64,000 bases of DNA, taken from assembly GCA_036924285.1 (NCBI GenBank), contig JAYKYS010000007.1, positions 12,896,001-12,960,000 on the forward strand, in the 5' to 3' direction. Source of the stretch: Asterella californica. Lineage: Eukaryota; Streptophyta; Marchantiopsida; Marchantiales; Aytoniaceae. Position 1 is the stretch's first letter; every line of letters starts with the position of its first letter. A program made the translations under genes and the position numbers. Positions 26,061-37,184 of the stretch are shown in pieces. Below the pieces are notes generated by a model that saw only the letters and a list, made by a program, of their open reading frames with translations, did not search any database and was not told where the DNA came from.

Positions 26061-26880
26061 TGGCATCAAAATGGCATTGAGAGCCGGGAAACTTTTACTA
26101 ATCAAGGGCCTAGTTTTGCAGGGGGTCTGCTTATCTGATAAGTACGTCGTTAAGGTTTTTGAGGAAAAAACAATTGACGTTGCAAAAAACGTTGCGTATG
26201 AGGTTGCAGGAAAACGTTATGTTTGAGGAGAACATCACGCAGGGAGACATTCTACTTTTTGTTCAAGAGGAAGCCGCCGAGACGCGCGCAGGAGAAGTTT
26301 GGGGACTGAGGAGATCAATTTTTTGAGAGTTTTCAGTTGGGAGGTTGACGTAGAGAGAGGATTAAGAGTTGGAGAGCTTGAATTTACCTACTAGGCTGTT
26401 TTGGAGGTGAATCTGGTGAGCAGAGAACATCTATTTGAACGTAGGAGAAGACATGGACTGAGAGGGTCAGATTTCTGAAAGATTTCAGTGCTGAAGTGGT
26501 TGCAAGAAGAGATACAAGGCGTTGGGGGGTTCAGATCTTCATCAATTGTAGCATTTGGAGAGTAATCTGTTATCTGAAGAACGAGAGAACATTCTGTAGA
26601 GGACTACTGAGTGTTTTCTGTAAGAGATATAAAGCATTTCTTCTATCTGTTACGTCCGGAGGTGGATCTGTCTTCTAGTGGTTGAGACTTGACTTGTTGA
26701 GCAGTAAGTGACTTATAGTCAGAATATAGTCTCTGTGAATGACTTCAGCCGTTGTGGACGAGTTAGTTGGCTCTTGTTTTCTTAATCAATCCCTACCTCT
26801 ACCTCGTGATCGATCACAATCAGAAGGCTCGCCCTTCTTGAGAAGGACTCTCCTCGACAACGTGAAGAGTAAAGTAGAAG
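26061..26880. other. no gene recognised
   Basis: Purine-rich plus strand with frames under 75 codons and no known domain. If the preceding LTR call is right, the first part could be a retrotransposon leader. Confidence 0.3.
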
Positions 26881-26899
26881 AGAGCGGAGAAGATTATGA

Positions 26900-28544
26900 T
26901 TGAGCTGAGTTCATCTTAGACTCTTTGGATGCTGAGATATCTTCTATGAAGAAGCATATGAGTAAAGAGAAATTGGTGAGACATCTAGAGACTTGGGTGG
27001 GTATGATATTGACTCATTTCATGATACATGCGGGTATATTTTCCGAGTCTCGTATCCTTCGGAGTTCTGATCAAATGGACGTGCATATTCAAGATCCTTC
27101 GTCTTCACAACGAGGTCTTCCATATACAATAAGATGTTCTTTTTCCTTTGAGAATTTTGTGCTATGTTCATTTTTTAAGGTCTTCCAAAGTGTAGTAGTT
27201 TTTTCATGTGAAGTTGTCTTTCTGATCAAGTGGACGTGCCTATTCAAGAATCTTCGTATTCCCAATAATATCAAGACCCTCAATCTTCACAGCGAGCTCC
27301 TCCATCATACAGTGAGATGTTCTTTTTCTTCGGAGTGTTTTCTTATGTTCATTTTTTAGAGTCTTCCAAAGTGGAGTAGTTTTTTCATGTGAAGTTCACT
27401 TTAAATGATATTTGCATGTTGAATATTGATATACTTGTTCAACTTTTGCAGGTGAAGAGATTATTCTTTTGGATAGCATCAATCGGAAAAAGGAGGAAGT
27501 TAATGCTATAACCAATACCATCAAGGAGAAAGAGAAGAGCTTGCGAAAAATGTTCTAGAACTCGGAGCTATGAATTACGAGATTTTAGTGGAGAAAGAAG
27601 AAATATCTCGTATACAAGAGTGCCTCGAGTTATTACCTCGTCTTATTCATCTTACTACCATAAGACGTAAGACTCTTATCCTTGATTTGAATGGTCTTTT
27701 GGTTCAAGTGGGGAGGAACGAGGAGTTGATGTCTGCTCGTGAAAAGAGTTACGTAGTAGAGAAGCAATCTATATGATATGTGCCTCAACTTGGAGTAAAA
27801 GCTTTTCTAGAGATTTGTCTAGATAAGTTCCACTTTATCATATGGACATCTCAGACTTTGCTGAACACTGGAATTCTACTACATGCAATGAGCGAAAAGA
27901 ATTATTTACCTCCTGGAGTTACAAATGAAAGATATTTATCCTTCCAGAATCCTAATTTCTTTTATTCATTTTAAAGTTTCCTTTGAAGTTTATATTTTAT
28001 TTCATTTCTCATGATTTTTAACTTTCTATTTATTTCTTGTCTTCTAATTTATTTCTTATTCATTTTTTATTTTTTCCTCTTTTTCTTATCAAGTATGCAG
28101 AGTGTTCGCTCAAGACATGTGTTTCAAGTATAAGATCATTCGAGAAGCAGCATTCAGGAATCATTTATACTTGAAAGATTTCATGATTCTTCATCGGCAC
28201 AACTTGAGCACGAGGGATGTTCTGATGGTGGATGATAGTTCGGTGAATAATTTTACCAATCATCCATTTAATGCTATCCATCTTCATCTTTTTTCTCTTT
28301 TCACTATAGATAGTGATAAAGAAAGATATTTGGAAGCAACTTTGTTACCTTGTCTTCTTCATTGAGGATGTAGTCCAGAGGAGACAATGTCTTATGTGGA
28401 GAGTAGATTTTCTCAGATTTTAGCTCAGGATCCTATTCAGGCTTTAAAAGAGTATTGGAGCCATATTACCAAAGAGGAAGCAGATATTGTACGGAGAGCA
28501 GTTCCACATGCAATATCTATGCATTTCCTTCATCTTCTCAAGTG
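26900..28544 (+). pseudogene. HAD-superfamily FCP1/NIF-like phosphatase, broken
   Basis: A possible 5' exon ends in MSKEKLVRHLETW (26,925-26,995). After a likely intron with acceptor TTTTGCAG near 27,450 comes a lysine/glutamate-rich coiled-coil-like stretch (KEEVNAITNTIKEKEKSL). The HAD domain follows: motif 1 RKTLILDLNGLLV (27,670-27,710), KFHFIIWTSQTLLNTG (27,820-27,870), then a likely intron (27,947-28,094). The C-terminal part carries LMVDDSSVNNF and NHPFNAIH. Plant members commonly have D-L-N-G in motif 1, so that is not itself a defect. Damage is clear: a TAG near 27,556, a frame change before 27,570, and in-frame TGA codons at 27,774 and 28,363, after which homology-like sequence runs on to about 28,544. 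A spliced form avoiding all of these looks unlikely. Confidence 0.7.
27130..27400. repeat. tandem duplication in an intron of the HAD pseudogene
   Basis: The phrase TATGTTCATTTTTTA, then GTCTTCCAAAGTG and AGTAGTTTTTTCATGTGAAG, occurs twice about 180 bases apart, near 27,160-27,215 and 27,345-27,400. Confidence 0.75.
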
Positions 28545-28699
28545 AAAATAGGGAAGATTAAACATTGTGCCGCTTTGAACGTGAAGTTTTGATACACTAT
28601 TACACTTGTTATAATTATGAGGGAAGTTTTGTGACACATGTGTTGTTCATCTGGAAGTTGAAAAGTAATGTTTATTAACAACAAGACACCATCCATAAC

Positions 28700-29430
28700 A
28701 TGGGATTCTACTGCCAAAGTGCCACGAAACATGCGATATTCTGGTCCGCACGCACGACATATACTTATGTAAGCGGCGAAACAGTATGTTCACCCCACAC
28801 AATAACCTCGTGCCAGGCATACACATAGATAAGGGACAAAACAACAAGTTTCGTCGCTTACGAGCGAATCATTACCTGTTTCGTTTCACAACGGGGCGAA
28901 ACAGATTGTTTCGTCGTGCACCAAATAGCCTCACGTAAAGGTGTATACACATATACCTAGGTAAGGGGCAAAACATTACATGTTTCGCTTCACCGCGAGA
29001 CATACCGTAGGCATAAGTAAGGGACGAAACATTACTTGTTTTGCTTCATTGCGAGACGAAACAGATTGTTTCATCTCGCACGACAGGCTCTATTTGTTGG
29101 CATAACACAGATTTCACCCTCTCTTTTTGTATTCGCACTATGTGCCTCGTGCCGGGCATACACGTACACATAGGTAAGGGACAAAACAAGCTATTTTGTC
29201 CTTTACGACCAAAACATTACCTGTTTCGTTTCATAGCGGGGCAAAACACTATTTCGTCCTGCATGAAAACCTCGTGCCGGACATACACATACACATAAGT
29301 ATACACATAGATAAAGAGCGAATCATTACTTGTTTCGTCCCGCACCAAACAACCTCACGAGTGTCTACATGTAAGGGGCATACACATACACCTAGGTAAG
29401 GGGTGAAGGTCCTTTATGAGCGATTTCGCT
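28700..29430. repeat. GTTTCG-rich minisatellite-like array
   Basis: Two short words alternate across about 730 bases: AGGTAAGGGACGAAACA (variants near 28,770, 28,827, 28,958, 29,010, 29,168, 29,306 and 29,390) and GAAACAGATTGTTTCGTC (28,895 and 29,055, with relatives elsewhere). CCTCGTGCCGGGCATACAC-like pieces recur between them. Units are not evenly spaced, so this is a scrambled array, not a clean satellite. Frames crossing it are artefacts. Confidence 0.65.
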
Positions 29431-29639
29431 TCATCGCGAGGTGGTGGTCTCGCGGTGCACATGGCACAGCACACATGTAACGAATGAAACCAACAACAAT
29501 GTTAACCAAAAGTTGGGTATTCAGATTTTTGTGAAATACACATGGAAATGTAGATCTAAGTAGATGAAAACTTTTCTCTACCATATCAAATATGAATTTC
29601 CAAGAACATACTACTCCGCTATACAACCTATTGTTCTGC

Positions 29640-31880
29640 TGTTGGTTACAACTCTCTAAGTCTACGTAGTGCTTCTATAAATTCCGAAATATCCTCCTTT
29701 TGTTGTCTCGAGAGTTCTATTATAGTGTTCATTTTCCAAACAATATTTTTGCAACTACATCTATCTCATCTGCTATCCTCATGAATGACAAGGTCATGTC
29801 AAATAGCCGCTCAATCTCTATAAGCTCCACATTACTCTCAATGTGGACTTGGATTTTTCTACCGATGGATAAAATGTACAACTATCCATTGCAATGACAA
29901 GGTCTTCCAAAATGTCTTGAAATTCATCCGGGTGCTTTCTCTCAAGCTCCACATCAAAGATTGTGAAGCGAGTTTGTTTTGTGCATTCAATCCGATTTTA
30001 AAACGCCACTTCGTGGAGCAAATGATGTTTAGTATTTTATCTTGTTTTTCCTTGTTTAGTCCTTCGAACTTCTAAACTGTCATTCCCAAGAGCTCATTGC
30101 CAACCGTCCACACAATTATTATCGATAATGCGATTTCTACAAGATCCTTCACACTGTAATCAATCAATCCTAGATGAAATCGATATTATTTTCTATTTTT
30201 TTTTTGATCATATGGTCGCCAGATTTTTTGACCGAGCTATGATTGACTGAAATACAACATCTTCTTAACAAAGCTCGCATTCGTATTTGATTCACTTACA
30301 CGCTTAAGACACCCTGTGAAGTTTTATGCAACACAAGAGAAACTCAACTTATATTTTATTATGATTTCAATGAAAACCACTGAAAAAAAACATTATCGAT
30401 ACATTCTTCAAATTCAACAAACGAGCACATCATTTCTATAATTCATCAATTTTCCTCTGACGCACCAAAAACTTAATTCTCTGTATTACATCGTAATTTT
30501 CTACCATTCTAATGATAACGAGAATTTTCTTCGTAGTTAAATCTTGCGATCTTTCGATGATCATTCATCTGCACTTATAATCTGCTGCTTTCTCTTCTGC
30601 ATCGATTCTCTTCTGGAATCAAACGTCATTGTGACACTGTCCTCTCTTTTCCCACCTTTTTCAGTGAGACACATTTTACATCCGATTGTACGTTTTCACA
30701 TGCTGATAGTGACATAACTTATCTTACATGACACAGTATACTACCAGGACAGATTGAAGGTACGATCAAGTAACCATATTTGTGGCAGATTGAGAATATG
30801 ATGAAATAACCAAACGTTAAGAGGGGTATGATCAAGCCAGTTTCTGCCCGACAGAAGAGAAAGTGGTTTGCTTTGGAGTAAGAGAATTATCTGCATCCTT
30901 CCTGTGAAGGAAACCAAGAGAATTATCTTCATCGTTCCTGTGAAGGAAACCAAGAGATCGATTCATGAAACTATTCGAGTCGGGGATTTGTTCTTATTCG
31001 AGTCGGGAATTTGTTCTAATTCTCGCGCATTACACATAAGTAAAAAGTTCCGACGACATTTTACTTGGATTTCGAAATCTGTGCCCAATGTCATATGGTT
31101 GCAGCACAGTCCGGGTTACACCTCGCTTGTTATGCCCTCACCTACGAGGCTTGCAATCTAGGGTGCATACTGTAGCTTCCGATATTTTCATTGCATTTAG
31201 TGACTCCCAATCTCCACTTAAAATTCGTAGGGCGAAGGGAAATAAGCTCTTGGGTTGCAAACTGCATATCCAGCCTACGCGTGGTAAGGACAAGAAATTT
31301 CACAAACATGGTACTTGCACAGTGGTTAAAAGCAGCGTTCATCAGGGAGCTGCGAGATAAGGATTTTTTCAGCTCTTGGCCCTTCTTTTTTCTTTATTTC
31401 AGAACGAGAAACTTACGAAAATTTCCCCCTTCCCCTTCACAATCTACGTGTAGCTACGCTAACGCATTACAGAAATAAAGAGAAAGAAGAAAAAGCTACA
31501 TTTATGTTTTGCTAGCTTAATCTCTCATACATACATTCAGTGCGTATCACCGGAGGTACATTGAGCCACTTGGAATAAAAAAACTGATGATTGAGAATTC
31601 TGATTGTCCATGGGTTTACGGGTTAAAACCCTGAACTACCATAGATACAAGGAACGCAGATAAAGGGATAATCGACGTGACAGTCCGCTATAGAGATTCA
31701 CAAACCCGATTGAAGGTCCAACTTACGTATGAAAACATCCAAACTGAATTGTCTTTCGAAACAAGACAAATACCATAATTTATAGCGAAGATGCATACAA
31801 GGTCCTGAGAAGGCTGGCAGATGGTACTTATCGTGAGGAAATAAGGAATGCCATACTTCGACGATAGCAATGTTCCAATT
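29640..31880. other. no gene recognised
   Basis: AT-rich with short frames. One minus-strand stretch near 29,900-29,960 (DVELERKHPDEFQDILEDL) looks protein-like but matches nothing I know. A 33-bp unit is tandemly repeated at about 30,880-30,957 (phrase CCTGTGAAGGAAACCAAGAG twice). A 90-codon plus-strand frame at 31,088-31,360 is unrecognised. Confidence 0.3.
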
Positions 31881-31889
31881 ATACGAGTC

Positions 31890-32037
31890 GCACAATCCAC
31901 GTCAACAAACTGTTCACCAAGATGACTGTTGATTGCGAAAATGAATATCGATGTATGAACGACACAATCTGCGTCAATAAACTGTTCACCAAAACGACTG
32001 ATGATTGCAAAAATGAATATCGATGTATCAACGACTC
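31890..32037. repeat. tandem duplication, 75-bp unit, two copies
   Basis: A unit beginning CACAATCCACGTCAA at 31,891 recurs at 31,966 with few mismatches, both ending near AATGAATATCGATGTAT. Confidence 0.85.
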
Positions 32038-32039
32038 GT

Positions 32040-33395
32040 GTTCACTCTCATCGAAAACCGAGCATGTCCCAGAGGAAGCAATCATCAGATAGGAGAGGGG
32101 AGAATCAACAGGGATGAGAATAAGAATTCATCCTCTCGACTTGCTGCGAGAAAGCAAGAAGCCAAGTCAGCGACACAAGTGGCCGTTTCGTACGACAGAG
32201 TGGGGGAGGTGATATCTCCTCCATGTCGAGAACGCTGGCAGTGCCAAAGCAAACTTTAAGACAAGAATTAGTATCCTACTAGAGCTGTGGTCCGTTCTAT
32301 TAATTTCACTCTCTATCTTCAGGTAGAAAACATGTCCACGAGGAAGCGTAGACGCATACCTACAGAAGGTTAAGGAAAGAACAATATACAGACTCAGCTT
32401 CTGCCAAGGTCAATACTGATTGCAACTACAGCATGAAGACATGAACAGACGAAAGGCCATCAGAATAACTCGTGGATGTGCATCAGAAGACATCTGAAGG
32501 AGCTTGAAATCATCAGAAGATAAGCTTGAACGCGCACTTCTGAACGCCTATAGTCTCGCTCGATTACTCAACCCTGAAACCTAACGCTCTCGCCTCTTAC
32601 TGAGAACAAAGAAGGATCTAGTTCGTCCTCGGCTACGCTTAATGGTACGGCGCTTGAGAATAGAAGAGCGCTCTGAGAACTGGAAGCGTGCACGGTACCA
32701 CCATGCGGTTTGGAAATTTAGAAGATCGATCAGTGTTTAGACTCATCCTACTTCCCGGGATTCACTATCAACAGTTAGCTATGCATTAAAACAAGAACTA
32801 CGATACACGGGAGTCTTGAATGAGACTTGCTTTCTACTGAATAAGTAGTTTGCAAGGTAAGAGATAATTTGTTCTTCAGACACGGGTTACAGCGGTTACT
32901 TCATAATAAATTCACTATTTCCTGGACAGGACATGACAGTGTAAGGGGAACAATCGTTCCAATACTTCCCGTCGAAAATCTACCCTGCTGAACTATCTGC
33001 CGAGAAGCCTCACAGAGCACAGATTCCAAGTCCCAAGACGCAATCAAAATTTAATACAGACCAGATAGTGGAGCTGAACATTTTGAGCTACGGCGACAAC
33101 CCAAGCGAGTCGGCCATTCCTCAACAAGTAATGCAGTCCCAGTGTTCTCAAGTATAACACTGTGATGAGCCGTTACCACTCCTACCAACTCCGAGTCCAG
33201 AACAGCCACTGATCCAGTACCTACATCTTTCCATTCAGAGGTCGTGGACAGTCAAACCTGTGGGGTATACACGAGCAGATATCATATCAGTACTACGTTC
33301 ATGTCTACCCAAGAGGCAGCACAAATAGTGAATCTGAAGTTCCACGCGCTATCATACTATTCATGAGTGAAAAGAGAGGGAATTACGTATAATAC
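32040..33395. other. region downstream of the eL38 exons
   Basis: No other gene is seen. The last small coding exon and 3' untranslated region of the eL38 gene should lie here on the minus strand. A weak candidate acceptor (GTCCAG) lies near 32,929, but the residues after it do not resemble the usual eL38 C-terminus. Confidence 0.35.
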
Positions 33396-33399
33396 ATAC

Positions 33400-34091
33400 C
33401 AGGGGGCAACGATTGCTTGAGCTTGTCGGCTTTATCGTGATCATGGACGCTCAAAGTGTACAAGTACCTCTTACATCGGACCTTGAACTTAACAACGTCC
33501 TTTCCTCTTTTGATCTTGACCGAGCGGGCGTCCTTGCGCCTCGCCGTCAGGAGGAAGTCCTTGATTTCACTAATCTGCTTAGGCTGGCATAAATATTGCA
33601 GCAATCACGGGTGAGCAAGGTCGAAGACCACCTAATACAACTAGCAAGTGAGAAAATCGCATGCTAATAGGGAACATATGCGGTCAGAGACCTGCGTAAT
33701 CAACGATTAAAACACGAAACATCCAGTGCTCGTGCACCGGACCCAGACTGGCTTTGCCAATATGGTTTCGTCTGACATGCATAACCATCGCCGGCACTCC
33801 TTCCGACTAAAAACATTTCCAGTGTTTCCTCGAACCGAACTCAGACGATACATTACGCTATCCACCAACAATATTTCAAGAAGCACTAAGTGACGCTAAC
33901 AGAGATTGCTGGTTGGACGACAACGATGAAACCCTGTCCGAAACAAATTGATCTTGAACAACCGTTACACTCTTGATATGGAAAGCACAGCACCAAATTA
34001 AGAGTAAACACACGAACTCTGGCAAAATTCTGCCACACTCACGAGGATGACGAAACACGATAGGTACCGCAAGAGCGTTGAGACATACCAT
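33400..34091 (-). CDS. RPL38: ribosomal protein eL38 (60S subunit), C-terminal exon not found
   Basis: The main exon (33,400-33,583) encodes [36 protein letters not shown] and [12 protein letters not shown]. This is eL38, a small protein of the large cytosolic ribosomal subunit, nearly complete (about 63 of the usual 69 residues). It starts directly with the codon after Met. The start codon lies alone in an upstream exon: ATG at 34,091-34,089 followed at once by the donor GTATGT. This gives an intron of 505 bases ending in TGCCAG. A second donor, GTATGT, follows the first base of the last glycine codon, so the final six or so residues come from another exon downstream. Reading through that donor would give a non-family tail (MYYT) and a stop. 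A telo-box lies upstream. The protein is conserved with no frame damage, so the gene is probably active. Confidence 0.9.
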
Positions 34092-34223
34092 GGCTGTAAG
34101 CGTGATAGAGGATTCCAATGTCGAAAAGAGAGAGGCCGAACACCTCGACCGTCTGCCAGATATCGACGACGCGAACTTCCACAGCGAAAAGGGGGGTACC
34201 TGGCACAGCGGCGAGCTTAATAG

Positions 34224-34235
34224 AACCCTAACCCT
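34224..34235 (-). promoter_or_regulatory. telo-box upstream of eL38
   Basis: AACCCTAACCCT on the plus strand, about 130 bases upstream of the eL38 ATG. Telo-boxes are typical of plant ribosomal protein gene promoters and leaders and help growth-linked expression. A TATA-like TATATT lies farther up near 34,357. Confidence 0.6.
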
Positions 34236-34606
34236 AGAAAGGTGCCTCCGACCAGCAGAACCCGATACCACAACGGCACAAACGGTACTCACAAGTTGTC
34301 CTACTTATTATATGTTCTCTTAATTTTGTTGCTATGAGGGAATGCGACGCAGTGAATATATGCATGCTGGATTTAACTCCGGTTTGCTCGCTTATTGTTA
34401 TCGGGAATATATATATACATATATATTAAATACAAAATATATATTAAGTAAAAAAGAATTAAATTATTATATAAAAATTATCTGTTATCCATGCCTGGAA
34501 ACACAAGGAGAATAAAAGATAATCCATAAGTCTTGACCCGAGTGTAGCGCTTCAGAAGATACAAGTCTGAGAATCTATACTATTAATACATTAATATACA
34601 TTGAGG

Positions 34607-34656
34607 TTAATTTAATACCTAACCCTTTCTGATGAAAGGGTTAGGTATTAAATTAA
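34607..34656. repeat. fold-back hairpin, 23-bp arms
   Basis: Arms 34,607-34,629 and 34,634-34,656 are perfect reverse complements across a 4-nt spacer (TGAT); the core of the left arm is ATACCTAACCCTTTC. A second, imperfect hairpin follows at 34,668-34,706 (CTTCTCCATC / GATGGAAG). Both lie just before a truncated retroelement tail. Confidence 0.92.
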
Positions 34657-34734
34657 ACTCCTATATATTCACCTTCTCCATCGGAAGATGGAAGAGATGA
34701 ATATGCAGGTGCTCAGAACATCCTGCTTCAGAGT

Positions 34735-34930
34735 ATAGTGAATTAATAGCCAACGGATGGAAAACCCTGAAAGAATATCAAGGGAAAGAGGGACTTGAAG
34801 GACCAAGCAGCAAATGCTCCGAAAGGGAGAAGAACATCAAGGCTAAGCAACGTTATTTGTAGCCATGTTATCCTTGATATCGCTATATTAGTGCGTGTCA
34901 AAACTATAAAGAATGATTCTCTTACGACTT
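34735..34930 (-). pseudogene. 3' tail fragment of the non-LTR reverse transcriptase family
   Basis: On the minus strand a stretch reads LSLDVLLPFGAFAAWSF followed by IRWLLIH and a stop. It matches the C-terminal tail of the element at 6.1-8.9 kb, and the DNA phrase TAGCCAACGGATGGAAA is shared with 6,142-6,158. Only the last 60 or so codons are recognisable, as in a 5'-truncated copy. Confidence 0.6.
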
Positions 34931-35840
34931 GAGAAATAAAGTCCGCTTTTGGATGAAAGCTCTATGACTAGGTTTGTGTTGCGGCTTTTAAGAGGGGTTA
35001 AAAAGTTTATCTTAACTTTTTTGAATTATGATACTTATAAATTATTACTAAAAGTAGTATTTTCAATCATCGATATATATACTCCGTTCACAATTTTATG
35101 TGCCACATTGAAGTTTCATTTTAGTAGCACGATTTTGAAATTAGAAGAAAGACGATTTAGATCATAGACATGACGTCGATATATATGTTCTATAGTTCTG
35201 AGAAAGATATTGTTATCGATAGTGACAGATGTGAATAAATCATAAGTAGATAGATCATAGGATCGCAATGATCTTAGTCTTTCTGACGAGAGAACAGTGT
35301 TCGTGAACATGACTTCGAAAGTATTCGATACTTCTAAGAAAAGAATAATATGTTTGAATGTTTCCGACTATGAAATTATCATTTATTTGGAAGATCCAAA
35401 AGTTGAGAAGAAGCCGCAAGGGATCGATTTACATCAGATTTGTTTTACTTCATGCGATCAAGTTTCTTGTGTGGCTTTGCGAAAAGAACTCCAAACGTCT
35501 TATTGAGATCTCATTGAATTCAAGATAATCCGATGTATCCATGAGAGGAGACAGATTTCAGATCAGACGATTCGTTTGGACGGTGTGAGCGATTTTAGCT
35601 CACACAGAGGAGGTTTTAGAGGTTTAGTTACCTATGATCAAAAGTTGAAGTTATCTCGATCGTTGAGGATCAGACTCGACGGTTCTTTGAGCCATTGGAG
35701 TCATGAGAGCACAACCTATCCATATCTGAAGATCATTTGGGAAAGGAGGAAGTCCTCCTTTCAAGTTCTTGGTGTCCTGTCGTGGATCGATTAGTCATTA
35801 GACGAGTGCCATCAGTCTGTCTTGAGGTGTAGATGAACAT
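34931..35840. other. no gene recognised
   Basis: AT-rich, with plus-strand frames of 69-72 codons (34,949-35,167, 35,297-35,506, 35,576-35,794) that match no family I know. GTGAGC and GCTCAC form a 6-bp stem at 35,585-35,604. Confidence 0.3.
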
Positions 35841-35849
35841 TCTTAGTGA

Positions 35850-36170
35850 GGCAAAGTAGGACACTAGAATAAAAGTAGAGTGAGGTGGTAGTTGTAAACA
35901 CATGAATTGACTCACATGATCTTTCTCAATGACCTTGGTGTGCTTCAAGAAGTGAATCTGAATCCAAATCCTCGACCCACATGTGTCCTTCTGGAGTTCC
36001 AAACTGATCCAAGTAGTGAGAAGCCATGAAATGGTAGAAGCTGGTTGCCCTCATATTCCCAAGTTTCAAAGAGAACAACAATATCTGCTGTGATCCAAAG
36101 AAATTCTGCTGCAAGTGTTGTCTCTGCATTCCAGCCTTTACAGTTCCAAGAAATGACTCTTAGGATCTGA
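35850..36170 (-). pseudogene. LINE endonuclease (APE), N-terminal fragment
   Basis: The minus strand reads ILRVISWNCKGWNAETT and then ITADIVVLFETWEYEG. This is the start of an apurinic-type endonuclease of L1-like LINEs (first motif W-N-C-K-G, second around the E of FETW). Homology runs to about 35,945 and is then broken by stops. In strand order the fragment follows a reverse transcriptase that stops at the 36,228-36,274 hairpin. Intact LINEs have the reverse order, endonuclease before reverse transcriptase. Confidence 0.65.
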
Positions 36171-36227
36171 TAGCATCATTGAGAGCTAGCTCTCTTACTA
36201 GTGATAAGGACAGGACAGCCTTTCCAT

Positions 36228-36274
36228 CTGCTAGGTGAGAGGATTGAGTACTACTCAATCCTCTCACCTAGCAG
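36228..36274. repeat. fold-back hairpin, 23-bp arms, at a LINE breakpoint
   Basis: Arms 36,228-36,250 and 36,252-36,274 are perfect reverse complements with a single-base spacer. The right arm is coding sequence of the LINE reverse transcriptase (minus strand, FLLGERIE); homology stops inside this structure. Confidence 0.93.
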
Positions 36275-36873
36275 AAACAGTGGTGGCTCTTGCCTAGCGC
36301 CCATGACCATACACTTGGTTTTTCTCCGATTTAAAGACGTATGAGAAGCAACACATAATTGTTCCAAGACATCTAAATGATTTTGCATCTGATCTGGTGT
36401 GCATGCTAAGAGGACAATATCGTCTGCAGATATCAGCAAATTGTTCCAAGACAAATTCGTCTAACGTAACCCCCTTATCGCCTGATTCTAGGAGCAGCTC
36501 ATGCAGCTCATCTATAAAGATGCCAAACAATGTTAGAGACAATGGACATCCTTGAATGACGTCCAAAGTACTAGTCATAAAATCAGGCACCTCTTTAGCC
36601 AATTTGATCTTGACGGTGGAGTAAAGTTGAGCCACTGCATTCCGTAATCCAGTAGAAACTCCAAGTTTCTCCATTCGTTGCCAAAGCCTTTGTCTGCAAA
36701 TAGTGTCAAATGCCTTACTGAAATCAATAAATACAGCGAAGATGGTATTTCTGGAGGTCCTGAAATCGCTCTGTGGTAGCTCTCATAGTCAAGATGTGAT
36801 CGAGAGTGTTAAAGTTGGATCTAAATGCTGCTTGTGTTGGAGCCCTAAGGCCATTATCCTCTGCATAAGAACT

Positions 36874-37080
36874 TGTAGAAAGATCGATACTTCGAGGACA
36901 CTCCAAGAAGAGAGAGAGAGCAAGTAGACAAGGAAGTAAAATAGGAATGAGTAGTATATAGTGGAGGTGAGTACAAGGGAAACCCTAATGGTGGGTTAGC
37001 CCTCTAACTAACTCTAACAACCCTAACCACTCCGGCTAATGGTAGCCGTCGATCTACTAAAGCTTGGGACTATATCAACA
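36874..37080 (-). repeat. Copia 3' LTR (207 bp)
   Basis: It reads TGTAGAAAGATCG...TATATCAACA on the plus strand and matches 41,426-41,656 except for five transitions and one missing segment of about 24 bases. On the minus strand it begins TGTTGATATAG and ends CTTTCTACA. Confidence 0.96.
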
Positions 37081-37093
37081 CTCCCCTTCAAGC
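37081..37093 (-). other. Copia polypurine tract
   Basis: The minus strand reads GCTTGAAGGGGAG directly before the 3' LTR, the expected plus-strand DNA primer position. Confidence 0.8.
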
Positions 37094-37184
37094 TCGTCTC
37101 TACATCTTGTACTCCTAGATAATGTCTGAAAGCATCAAACTTATCTCTAGGCAATGCCTTAGTGAAGATATCGGCAACCTGATC

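Noticed and set aside
27774..28365. Selenocysteine recoding of the TGA codons in the HAD gene
   Set aside because: Land plants lack the selenocysteine machinery, and a TAG and a frame change are also present. Decay is simpler.
31688..31900. Two overlapping minus-strand frames of 65-70 codons
   Set aside because: No family resemblance, and they run into the 75-bp tandem duplication.
33876..34292. 138-codon minus-strand frame as a protein gene
   Set aside because: It spans the eL38 first exon and intron in the same strand, has no family resemblance, and the eL38 structure explains the region.
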